From NCBI GenBank assembly GCA_964651475.1, contig CAZYXV010000030.1, positions 1 through 41,685 of the forward strand: 41,685 nucleotides of DNA, written 5' to 3'. The DNA comes from JBGSMF01 sp964651475 (lineage in GTDB: Bacteria; Chloroflexota; Anaerolineae; Fen-1058). Shown here one piece after another: positions 18,401 to 25,155 of the stretch (the first letter of the stretch is position 1; each line of letters opens with the position of its first letter). The notes below the pieces were generated by a model. It was given only the letters and a program-made list of their open reading frames with translations. It did not search any database and was not told the DNA's origin. The translations under genes were made by a program, and so were the position numbers.

Positions 18401-20764
18401 CAGTCTCGCCTCGGCGTAATTGACGATGGGCCCGGTGCTCGGCGGGTCGCTGGATGGGTCGCCAGAGCGGTAGTCATAAGTGGCGCTAAAGCCATAGTAC
18501 CACGACTGGCGCGGGTCGTCGCCCCAGATTTCGACGGCGCAAAAGTAGGATGATTGATCGCCTAACCCACCTTCGGCAACATAGCGGGAGCCATACCCTT
18601 CGATGTGCAGCAGTACGGGCAGTGAAGCAGGCAGCGAGCCGCCGCATTGATCGGGCGTGGGCAGGCCTACAAAGTAATTGTAAGCGTATTGCAGTCCTCC
18701 CTCGGGATGTGCGTAAGGCCGTTCAAAGGTGGGATTGTAGGTTTCAAAGTCCATGAACTGTGTATAGACCCGCCCGTTGCCGCTGGACGACTGCCAGACC
18801 AGGATCGGCGCAGGATCAGCCACAGTCTCGGCCACCGCGCCGGAGCTATTGCCGGAACCAAAATCGGTCAGGTTCTCCCCGCCGCCCGCCTCTACCGTGG
18901 TAACTGCATAGTAAAAGTTGCCGGACTGCTTGCTCGTCCAGACAAACAGGCCAACGGTATCGGTGAGCGGAGCACCCAGGTCGGTGATGACATAATTTTG
19001 CAGGCCGGTAAAGAGGCTGCCGGCTGGGTCACGGTCGCGGTCGGTGTAAAAGATGCTGGAGCCTTCCGGCAGCGGCCCCCATTTTTCGGTGAGGCGCGTG
19101 GCCTGGGCAATGTTGGAAGCGTTGATAGGCGCGGTGTGCCGGTAAACGTGGTAGCCTTCGCCGCTGACGCCAATGTTTTCATTCCAGGTGAGAAAAGTCT
19201 GCCCGCTGCGATGAAGAGCGGTCAGGCCGGTGGGCTGAGCGGCGAGAGGGGAGGTTGGGGATTGGAGATTGGAGATTGGGGATTGGATGTTGGAAGGAGA
19301 GGGACTGCCGCTGGTTGGGCCGCTGATGGTGACGCCAGTGAGGGGGTAGGGGCAGGTGGGCAGCGCAGACGCATAGTTTTTCAACACTAACGGCAAGTAG
19401 ACAAAGTGGTCGAATGTGCCGGGTGTGTAGAGCGTAAAGTTAGCGTTGCTCTCGTCGTACACAGTGGGGCTGATGACGCTCTCGACGCGCACCTTGACAG
19501 AGGTAGAGGGAGTGATAGGCGTGGTCCAGGTGTAGGCGTTGGTGTTGGCGATGTTCAAGGCAATGTCGCGGCGCGAGCCAAAATTGTCGGTGGAGTAGTA
19601 GAGATTGATGTGCGCCACAGTTCCGGTGGTTGACCAGCGAATTTGGCGTTGGCTGCCTGTGGGCCAGCTTTCGCCGCCGTTGGGCAAGGTCAGCGTGAGC
19701 GAGGGTGTTGGCGCAGCGCCGCCTTTCCAGCGGTTGTAAAAGACGTTCAGCAACTGAACAAACTCGCCGGTGGCTTTTTCGTTGCCGGCCAGGTTGGGGT
19801 GATCGTCGCCGCTGGGATAAGCGGCGGTGTTGTTGTCAACGGTTCTGAGGTGTTGCACCGCGCCATTCCACCAGCGGTGGTGATTGCCGCTCGCTGAGCC
19901 CAGGTCGTTGGTATCCACATCGCCGCCATTCGAGGTCAAGACGTTGTAAAAGTCAAACACAGCCACGTTGTTGTAGGCATAACCATCCAGCCAGTCGTTG
20001 ACCAGCCAGTTGTTAAAGGCGCGCGCATTGGCGCCCCACGTGCCGTCTATCAGCGGCGGAGCAGTGATGACGATAAAGAGCTTGTCCTGCCGGGTCTGGA
20101 AATAGTTCAAGAGATCAACATAGATGCCCTTGGCATTGGCCACTGTGTGGTCGGGATTGCCCTCGGCCGGCTGGTCGCGCAGCGGGTTGCTGGCGATAGG
20201 GGGCGGGCTAGCCCCGGCATCTCCCTGCAGGGCCGAGTTGGGAAAGCACGACTTGAACATCACAATCACATTCTCGCCGCCGGGATCGCTTGCCAGGCGC
20301 GGCCAGGAACCATAGTCGCCAATGTTCTGACCGGTCTCGTCGTACAAGGCCTGGGTGATGTCGGCGCTGTTGGTACCGCGGAACCACGTCCACCAATAGC
20401 CAATATCGGTGTTGCTGCCAACATCTTCTCCATTCACCAGCCAGCCATAGTTGGTGGCGCTGACATAATAGTTGTTGTTCATCAGGGTGCGGCCCAGGTC
20501 GCCGCCCACCTCGTTGCCGGCCGGGTCGGCCAGCCAATTCCCGCCGCAGGAGTGATGGACAAAGATGAGCTTGACAGGCGAGGCCGGCGGACTGGGATCG
20601 TCGGCCAGGAGACGGGTGACGCTGTCTGCCGCCTGGCTAACGCCGCCGCCTGGCAACTCGTCCGCCTGAACAGGATAAGCGGGTGGTGAAGCTTGGCTCT
20701 GAATCGAAGAACTTGCACAAGAAACAACGATGACTACAAAAACAATCCAGGTTACTTTTTTCAT
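15428..20764 (-). CDS. Giant multimodular secreted lipoprotein: SGNH-like, esterase-like, PKD and glycosidase-like modules
   Basis: A 1778-residue protein. A signal peptide with lipobox VVSC is followed by an SGNH-like module (about 60-350; FVHHSCGGNWLAD, PGGENVIVMFKSCFPNS, DDHPNLAGN); a beta-sandwich with LTLPNGGESWPTGS (about 360-450); the tag VYLPLVLKN (455-463); a linker made from heptad DNA repeats; and an Fn3-like part (about 505-600). An alpha/beta-hydrolase module (about 640-1000) has GHSMGA near residue 817. A second NGGESW domain (about 1115-1215) and two PKD-like domains with TYxWSPxPxSGQGxAxASYQW (about 1215-1375) lead to a C-terminal module (about 1385-1778) resembling putative glycosyl hydrolases (FADSFSVPNYLGFDRYDP, MIEGFGG). 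Substrates are unknown; a polysaccharide-degrading surface protein is inferred. It is the last gene of the minus-strand cluster, 26 bases after its neighbour. Confidence 0.8.
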   Translation of the reverse strand: MKKVTWIVFVVIVVSCASSSIQSQASPPAYPVQADELPGGGVSQAADSVTRLLADDPSPPASPVKLIFVHHSCGGNWLADPAGNEVGGDLGRTLMNNNYYVSATNYGWLVNGEDVGSNTDIGYWWTWFRGTNSADITQALYDETGQNIGDYGSWPRLASDPGGENVIVMFKSCFPNSALQGDAGASPPPIASNPLRDQPAEGNPDHTVANAKGIYVDLLNYFQTRQDKLFIVITAPPLIDGTWGANARAFNNWLVNDWLDGYAYNNVAVFDFYNVLTSNGGDVDTNDLGSASGNHHRWWNGAVQHLRTVDNNTAAYPSGDDHPNLAGNEKATGEFVQLLNVFYNRWKGGAAPTPSLTLTLPNGGESWPTGSQRQIRWSTTGTVAHINLYYSTDNFGSRRDIALNIANTNAYTWTTPITPSTSVKVRVESVISPTVYDESNANFTLYTPGTFDHFVYLPLVLKNYASALPTCPYPLTGVTISGPTSGSPSPSNIQSPISNLQSPTSPLAAQPTGLTALHRSGQTFLTWNENIGVSGEGYHVYRHTAPINASNIAQATRLTEKWGPLPEGSSIFYTDRDRDPAGSLFTGLQNYVITDLGAPLTDTVGLFVWTSKQSGNFYYAVTTVEAGGGENLTDFGSGNSSGAVAETVADPAPILVWQSSSGNGRVYTQFMDFETYNPTFERPYAHPEGGLQYAYNYFVGLPTPDQCGGSLPASLPVLLHIEGYGSRYVAEGGLGDQSSYFCAVEIWGDDPRQSWYYGFSATYDYRSGDPSSDPPSTGPIVNYAEARLLRSIYDTLRDSDYDAYHLDPQRVYVYGHSMGASGALALAMRYPNVFAASYSSEPMTNYRTAGDSGGDDWRNDLIPKWGTVAANLPISNVGRYAGHLATYNGNGVWDWQNHQANLVSRRGDEMAHISLAHGTLDTVIEWSTQGQPAYAPFYQGRRAFSGATLAADHTWIGWAGMGPNVGEVDYGPFYNFSVVRDESIPGLSNASGSSSAPPASNISATYNLNLEWSASWDDWDGAPVDTAGQWRISLRTTDDSNQTVDVTPRRLQAFSILPGANYAWENRRVSDNGLVASGNVAADAYGLVTVQTFAVSSSGNRLVLQPAGGPVPASLTLVSPNGGESWQAGSQHPIQWTSTGSIPNVSLSYSTDNFATSHIIVASTTNTGSYNWTTPITPSASMHVRVASTVSPTTVYDDSNASFTLSGAAGPDTYVFTATIAPANATPPVTYQWSPSPHSGQGTAVASYQWTTAGTYVITVTATNCGGPVVDTHTITIGASGCAHPLTDAAISGATSGYTGTAYSFSANVTPANATLPITYTWSPNPDSGQGSATASYQWSTIGVKTITLTAENCGGTADDTHLITIASPATATVRPLPDTTNGIHVFNDQLASSMSEEQFEFAAAHYAGTQKMTRADADHLRTYNPDFVILHYRLGMGLGYRAIQGTCEPTGDWLAIIEGDDWVQEWPGDANVLENWFYHWPEAGTTRVLNCDWGWYLMNPDNSSWRTFWSGEVLRQFQANDDDGLFADSFSVPNYLGFDRYDPNLPELDNTFESQWATRLENFMSYVQQGSLADYHFIPNAGQWVTSRETTDYSIADGVMIEGFGGWGYASYFELADWQLQMNRILGLVGQDKAILAQQYIDAGDVDDRMFLLGSYLLIKGRYTYINFELDLEPEWFPEYGIPIGSPTGGTPANIGALWNAGWGVYARTYSNGRVLVNPTAAAQTVNLGQTYYQATPNGGGFIPTDGDVSAWTVSYAPVTSVTLASNRAAVLLNTAP
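19250..19298 (-). repeat. Heptad array D inside the giant lipoprotein gene
   Basis: Seven exact-phase 7-base units on the plus strand: GGAGGTT, GGGGATT, GGAGATT, GGAGATT, GGGGATT, GGATGTT, GGAAGGA. They encode the Ser/Pro/Asn/Gln linker at about residues 489-505, just after the internal YLPLVLKN tag. Elsewhere in the window such arrays lie between genes. Confidence 0.8.
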
Positions 20765-20790
20765 AGCTCAATTCCTTTCTGGAGTCAATG

Positions 20791-21096
20791 TCAGCTTTTT
20801 AGTACCGCTGGCAAATAGATTCGGCGGGGCGTGGTTGTCTCGCCGGTCCAAAAGCCGCCGATCAGTGTGTAATTATTTCCCTGCAGCACGTCGGCATCGG
20901 GCTGACCAATGGCGCCGCCCAGGGCGTAGGCGCCGCCAGTGCTCCAGGTGCTCCCGCCACCATCCATTGTCCACCACGAGAGATCATAACCTGCCGGCGC
21001 GGCCGCGAGTTGAATGTGTTGCAGAGCGACCCCAACTAACAGAAGAAGGGTAATCAAGGTCAGCAGAATTTTGGTCTTGCACATCCAAGTGTTCAC
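20791..21096 (-). CDS. Small secreted protein with C-terminal YLP tag (W-GGG-GQ-GFW family)
   Basis: A 101-residue protein: signal peptide (ILLTLITLLLLVGVAL), then YDLSWWTMDGGGSTWSTGGAYALGGAIGQPDADVL...YTLIGGFW, and a C-terminal IYLPAVLKS tag. It is a distant paralogue of the 94-residue protein at 24857: both share a GGG/SxxY/GQ/GFW-type pattern and end with the same hydrophobic tag. A GTG start at 21096 is chosen because GGGGAGGG lies 5 bases upstream; the ATG at 21084 is too far from it. Function is unknown. Its place between a tail-fibre-like gene (15 bases before) and the giant lipoprotein (26 bases after) points to a cell-surface role. Confidence 0.72.
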   Translation of the reverse strand: MNTWMCKTKILLTLITLLLLVGVALQHIQLAAAPAGYDLSWWTMDGGGSTWSTGGAYALGGAIGQPDADVLQGNNYTLIGGFWTGETTTPRRIYLPAVLKS

Positions 21097-21111
21097 AAAG
21101 CCCTCCCCGCG

Positions 21112-22431
21112 TTACCATTGTACTTCTACGGTGCGCACCATGGCGACCCAACGGATAGTGACTCCCCAACTGCCAATAACTTGGACATCCAAAGCATCTT
21201 GAGCGTCGTTAGCCTGTACCATGGCATCCCATCCTGTTGCATCAGTGTCTTCACCCATCACGATGTGATCTGGAGTACCTATCATGCTGGTAGCGCCACT
21301 GTCATTATCAATGACGCCCGATAGCCGGTAGGCAGCCGAAGTTCCGCCATCACTTCGAGCCACCACCAGAATATCAAAAGCCACTGTCCGGTTTGAGGTG
21401 ATGGTAAGAGATTGGGTAATATAGGAACTGCCCCCAAGAAACAGACTTGTCTGAAGACCATTTGCCGTGGTGCGGCGCATGATGTAAACAGAAGTTTGGG
21501 CATCTCCTGCGTTGGCGAATCGGCCGCCGGCATAGGCCATCTCGCCAAAGTGTGAAGCGATTCCATCAAGCCCACCCGGCACAGTAGCGCCGTAAGCGTT
21601 GGCGGTGTTGTTTGCGCCCCCGCCGATAGTGGTGTACCAGCCGCCGGTAGTGTTGTCCTGACCTCCACAGATGGCGGCGCGTTGTCCAGAGTCTTGGTTG
21701 CGAAAGCCGCCGCCGATGATGCTCCAACTGCCATTTGCGATATTGTCTTGGCCGCCTCCCACTGTGGCGCCATAGTTATTGGCGGCGTTGCTCGCGCCGC
21801 CGCCAACGGTGGCATTGTTGCCGCCGGCGGTATTTCCTGAGCCGCCGCCAATAGTGGACAGATTGCCAGCGACCTGGTTGGGCGTGTTCTGCGATCCGCC
21901 GCCGCCGATGGTCGCGCCGTACACGCCTGCCGCAACCGTATTGCTAATGTGGCCGCCGATAATGTTGGGGCTGGCATCGTTCTGCTGCGTCCACAAACCA
22001 GGCAAGGCCAATGCGTATGGAGCGGCGGTCAGCGGCTGGCGTGGATTGAGGGCAATGTAAGCGGGATCAGTTGGGCAAAGGACCGCTACCCCCAGCCACA
22101 AGGCGGTGCCCGCAAAGACCTGTCCAAAGTCGAGTTGCACCGTAAAGCGTCCATTGACCACAGTAACATCTGTCACCGGAAATGTAGCGCCTATCTGGGT
22201 TCCTGTGTCGAGGTCGTTCCAGAGTTCGAATTGGAAATTGCAGGTATCGTTGACCGGCTCGCCATTGTTGAGGAGTTGGCCCTGATAGGTGAAGGCCGTA
22301 CCCAATGCGACCTGCGATGCAAGCGCAGCGTGTTGCCTTGCCCCCTGGGCAATTGTTCCACTGCCGCTGATCAGCAAAAAGGCCAGCAGGGTCAACAAGA
22401 TCGCAATAGCAAAAAATAGCTTTTGCCACAT
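21112..22431 (-). CDS. Secreted tail-fibre/YadA-head-like adhesin
   Basis: A 439-residue protein with a signal peptide and four parts. First is an N-terminal FTYQGQLLNNGEPV...QFELWNDLDTGTQIG domain ending in NPRQPLTAAPYALAL, shared with the proteins at 25156 and 28016. Next is a run of about eight repeats of the form (T/S)IGGGxxNxAxxxxATVGGG (about residues 165-290), like the beta-roll head of trimeric adhesins. The C-terminal part is like one seen in phage tail proteins (GDAQTSVYIMRRTTANG, FDILVVARSDGG, TIRWVAMVRTVEV). Such proteins are usually trimeric binders. Start: AAGGAGAATCCT lies just before the ATG at 22431; the frame is open further up. No outer-membrane anchor is seen. The gene overlaps none and is 29 bases after the SGNH paralogue. 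Confidence 0.75.
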   Translation of the reverse strand: MWQKLFFAIAILLTLLAFLLISGSGTIAQGARQHAALASQVALGTAFTYQGQLLNNGEPVNDTCNFQFELWNDLDTGTQIGATFPVTDVTVVNGRFTVQLDFGQVFAGTALWLGVAVLCPTDPAYIALNPRQPLTAAPYALALPGLWTQQNDASPNIIGGHISNTVAAGVYGATIGGGGSQNTPNQVAGNLSTIGGGSGNTAGGNNATVGGGASNAANNYGATVGGGQDNIANGSWSIIGGGFRNQDSGQRAAICGGQDNTTGGWYTTIGGGANNTANAYGATVPGGLDGIASHFGEMAYAGGRFANAGDAQTSVYIMRRTTANGLQTSLFLGGSSYITQSLTITSNRTVAFDILVVARSDGGTSAAYRLSGVIDNDSGATSMIGTPDHIVMGEDTDATGWDAMVQANDAQDALDVQVIGSWGVTIRWVAMVRTVEVQW

Positions 22432-22460
22432 AGGATTCTCCTTATGTATGGCCGGCTTGA

Positions 22461-24212
22461 TCACCGCGAGTGGACAAGCAGGGCAAACACCAGTCCCAAT
22501 GCGAGAACAATCATTGCAAGAGGACATAGTCCGCCAGATGGGGCGGCGCCCGTTGGCGCGGTCGGCGCGGCGGTGACCGCCGGCTCAGTAGTGGCTTGAT
22601 ATTCCTCAACCGGCGTCGCCGTTGAGGTAGGTTGGGAGGCGGGGGGTGGGGGCGGCTGCGCCTCACCTGTGACAACGCCGATGTCGTCAACCCACAATAC
22701 ACCCGTATTTTGATTGCCGTCGGCATCTCCCAGGCTGAACCCATAACCTGTGATGCGCCCCGGTTCCAATGCAGATAACCCCTCCGCGCCGGCCCAATCG
22801 GGCTTGGTGAAAGTGTCCAACGGAAAGACGAATTGCTTCCAATCGGTGCTTGGCTCCAGGTGAACTTCGAAAGGCGTGGGCGAGGCCGGGTCGCCGGAGA
22901 ACAATATCAGCGTGATTGTTTGCCCCGCTTTTTCAGAGCGCAGCCATAGCGCAAGTTTGGAGCCGCTGCTCCAATCCTGGGACGGCTCGAAGGTGCGTCC
23001 AAATCCGCCCCAGCCTCCTGGCGCAATATCATAGTTGACGCGCAGAGAGGCCGAGCCGCTGTGCACTGTTGCATTGTCTGGGGTGAGGGTGATGGTTGCA
23101 TTATCGCCATCCGTGTAGCGGTCAGCGTCAGCTTCAAAATCGTCAACGATGCCTGTTGAGGGTGCAGGCGGCGCGCCGGGCGCCGCCTCGGTTGGCGGCG
23201 GGGATTCTATCGCCGGTGTGGCGGTGAGCAGCGGCGCAGGGGTTGGGCGTGGAGGCAGTTGAGCCGGCGCGCCTTCTTTCCACCGATGATAAAAGACGTT
23301 GAGCAGGGGCACAAACTCGGCGGCGGCTTTTTGGTGGCCGGCGGTGGAGGGATGGCTATCGCCGCTGGGATAGGCGGAAAAGTTGCTGTTGATCGTTTGA
23401 ATGTGCTGCACGGCGCCGTTCCACCAGCGGTGATGGTTGCCGCTTGGCGCGTTTGCATCGTCTTTGCCAGTGAGGACGTTGTAATAGTCAAAGACGGCCA
23501 CGTTGTTGTAAGCGTAATCTCGCAGCCAGTCGTTGACCAGCCAGTTGTTAAAAGCGCGGGCATTGGCAGCGCGGTCGGATTCGGTCTCGCTCTGCATCAG
23601 CGGCGGCGCGGTGATGACGATAAAGAGCTTGTCTTGCCGGGTAGCAAAATAGGTGAGGATGTTGTTGTAGACCGCCTTGGCGTTGCTCACGCTAAACTCG
23701 TCGTTGGGTTCGGATGCGGGGGGATCATCGGGATTGCCGTACAGGTCCGAGTTGGGGAAGCACGATTTGAACATGATGATTTCGTTTTCGCCGCCGGGAT
23801 CGGCGGACATGCGGGACCACGCGCCAAAGTCGCCAACGTTCTGGCCGCTCTCGCTATACACGGCGGCCATAACCGTATCCCGGTTCGGACCGGTGAACCA
23901 TTCGGGCCAGTTGGGGATGTCGGTGCGGTCGCCAATGCCGTCTGGCCCCCAGCCATAGTTGGTGGCGCTGACGTAATAGTTGTTATCTCGCAAAGCCAGA
24001 CCTAATCCGCCATAAGGTTGATCGTTGTTGGGATCGGCCAGCCAGTTGCCGCCGGTGGAGTGGTGGATAAAGAGGAGCTTGACGGGGGAGGTGGGTGGGG
24101 TGGGGGCATCCGCTTCAAGAGGCGCCGCCCGTGTGATTTGAGCGGGCGACCAGGCATAAGCTGCGGCGATTATCACTAACAGAGCGAGGCAAGATGCTTG
24201 CTTGATATTCAT
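22461..24212 (-). CDS. Secreted SGNH-like protein with carbohydrate-binding domain and C-terminal membrane anchor
   Basis: A 583-residue protein. The signal peptide is followed by an SGNH-like module (about 40-320) closely matching that of the giant lipoprotein: FIHHSTGGNWLAD, NNYYVSATNYGWG, ARAFNNWLVNDWL, SGNHHRWWNGAVQHIQT, DSHPSTAG. The Ser of HHSTGGN and the D-x-H of GDSHPS could be block I and block V residues of a diverged SGNH hydrolase. A Pro/Thr-rich linker, a CBM11-like carbohydrate-binding domain (IVDDFEADADRYTDGDN ... LWVDDIGVV) and a second linker lead to a C-terminal GGLCP, one membrane helix and HSR, like a sorting or anchor signal. AGGAGG lies 4 bases before the ATG at 24212. 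An esterase on cell-bound sugars is inferred. Confidence 0.75.
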   Translation of the reverse strand: MNIKQASCLALLVIIAAAYAWSPAQITRAAPLEADAPTPPTSPVKLLFIHHSTGGNWLADPNNDQPYGGLGLALRDNNYYVSATNYGWGPDGIGDRTDIPNWPEWFTGPNRDTVMAAVYSESGQNVGDFGAWSRMSADPGGENEIIMFKSCFPNSDLYGNPDDPPASEPNDEFSVSNAKAVYNNILTYFATRQDKLFIVITAPPLMQSETESDRAANARAFNNWLVNDWLRDYAYNNVAVFDYYNVLTGKDDANAPSGNHHRWWNGAVQHIQTINSNFSAYPSGDSHPSTAGHQKAAAEFVPLLNVFYHRWKEGAPAQLPPRPTPAPLLTATPAIESPPPTEAAPGAPPAPSTGIVDDFEADADRYTDGDNATITLTPDNATVHSGSASLRVNYDIAPGGWGGFGRTFEPSQDWSSGSKLALWLRSEKAGQTITLILFSGDPASPTPFEVHLEPSTDWKQFVFPLDTFTKPDWAGAEGLSALEPGRITGYGFSLGDADGNQNTGVLWVDDIGVVTGEAQPPPPPASQPTSTATPVEEYQATTEPAVTAAPTAPTGAAPSGGLCPLAMIVLALGLVFALLVHSR

Positions 24213-24307
24213 ACGACCTCCTATCTGAAAATGGTTGATTAACATACACGTCCATGCCAGACGAAAGAGGTGGAGATGAGCATAGCGTAGTGACCCGGGC
24301 TATTACT

Positions 24308-24336
24308 ATATTACATTAAAATTGCGCTGGTGTAAA
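24308..24336 (-). promoter_or_regulatory. Possible internal promoter before the SGNH/CBM gene
   Basis: Minus strand: TTTACA (24331-24336), 17 bases, TAATAT (24308-24313), predicting a start near 24301 and an 88-base leader to the ATG at 24212. The -35 matches 5 of 6 and the -10 4 of 6 consensus bases. The 169-base gap after the receiver gene is the longest inside the cluster and holds nothing else clear. Confidence 0.4.
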
Positions 24337-24381
24337 TGGCCCTGCCGCACTGGTTATCCTCACTCTACTCCTTTCAGCATT

Positions 24382-24741
24382 TCAAGCTTGTTTCCAGGTT
24401 CGCACGGTATCTATATCCAAATCATCTTTGGCGATAAAAGCCTCGGCGCCTGCCTCAGCGGCCGCGCTCCGAAAGACGTGGGCGCGATCGCGATAGGCGC
24501 TGATCAGGATCACACGCAGGCCTGGAAGCAAAGCCTTGAGCCGGCGGGCGCCTTCCAACCCATTGATGCCAGGCAACGTTACGTCCACGATGGCCAGGTC
24601 GGGGCGCAGGGATTGCGCCAGTGTCTCGGCGGTGGGAATGTCTCCCGCCTCGCCGACGACAAGCAGGCCGGCGCGGGTCAACAACTGGCCCAGTTGCCGG
24701 CGAAAGGCGGGCTGGTCGTCTACAATCAAGACACGTGTCAT
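24382..24741 (-). CDS. Stand-alone response-regulator receiver domain
   Basis: A 119-residue CheY-like receiver with no output domain. Visible are the acidic pair in VLIVDDQ, phosphoacceptor Asp53 in IVDVTLPGINGLE, the Ser/Thr switch in ILISAY and Lys in FIAKDDLD. The sequence is closest to receivers of NarL-type regulators, but it stops right after the receiver. The ATG at 24741 is chosen because the receiver begins there and GAGGG lies upstream; an ATG at 24756 is possible. It lies in the middle of a run of exported-protein genes, co-directional with them, with a large hairpin upstream. It could act as a phosphate sink or protein switch; no kinase is adjacent. Confidence 0.85.
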   Translation of the reverse strand: MTRVLIVDDQPAFRRQLGQLLTRAGLLVVGEAGDIPTAETLAQSLRPDLAIVDVTLPGINGLEGARRLKALLPGLRVILISAYRDRAHVFRSAAAEAGAEAFIAKDDLDIDTVRTWKQA

Positions 24742-24782
24742 GGCTGGTTCCCTCAATGGACCAGGGCTGCGCGCTTGCCCTC

Positions 24783-24834
24783 TGCGGACACTGCCCCCGG
24801 CACGCTGGATGTGCTGATGAAGGCAGTGTCCGCA
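24783..24834 (-). repeat. Large hairpin between the small YLP-tagged gene and the lone receiver gene
   Basis: A perfect 13-base inverted repeat, TGCGGACACTGCC (24783-24795) and GGCAGTGTCCGCA (24822-24834), encloses a 26-base loop that itself holds GCAC/GTGC (24800-24803, 24811-24814). No T tract follows on either strand, so it does not look like an intrinsic terminator. It lies 42 bases before the receiver ATG and may control mRNA processing or stability. Confidence 0.6.
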
Positions 24835-24856
24835 CCAGGCTGCTTTCTGTCGTCGC

Positions 24857-25141
24857 TCAGTTGGCGTTGCGCAAGATAAGCGGCAGGTAAACTCGATACT
24901 CTACTGCTGTGCTGCACCAGTAGCCCAGGCAGCCCACATAGCTCGTGCTATCGGCCGTGCCGATGACGGCCTGGCCGACGGTAAAGTTGATGGCATAGTT
25001 GGCCGAGCTAACCACGCCGCCGCCGCTGCTGGTGAGCGGCGTGAACCAGTCCAGCTTGTAGTTGTCGGACTCCATCGCCAAGGCGCTGCCGGTCAGCAAG
25101 ATAAGGATGATCAAGGCCGAGATAACCACAACTCGTTTCAT
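24857..25141 (-). CDS. Small secreted protein with C-terminal YLP tag
   Basis: A 94-residue protein: signal peptide (VVVISALIILILLTGSALA), then a short domain with YKLDWFTPLTSSGGGVVSSANYAINFTVGQAVIGT ... YVGCLGYW, and the tag VYLPLILRNAN at the very end. It is related in layout to the 101-residue protein at 20791. Two Cys (GCLGYWC) may form a disulphide. AGGAGG is 6 bases before the ATG at 25141. It follows the tail-fibre-like gene at 25156 after 14 bases. The function is not known; the tag suggests surface retention or sorting. Confidence 0.75.
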   Translation of the reverse strand: MKRVVVISALIILILLTGSALAMESDNYKLDWFTPLTSSGGGVVSSANYAINFTVGQAVIGTADSTSYVGCLGYWCSTAVEYRVYLPLILRNAN

Positions 25142-25155
25142 CGTCCACCTCCTGC

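Noticed and set aside
24783..24834. Intrinsic terminator for the small YLP-tagged gene
   Set aside because: The stem is long and perfect but no T tract follows on either strand and the loop is 26 bases.
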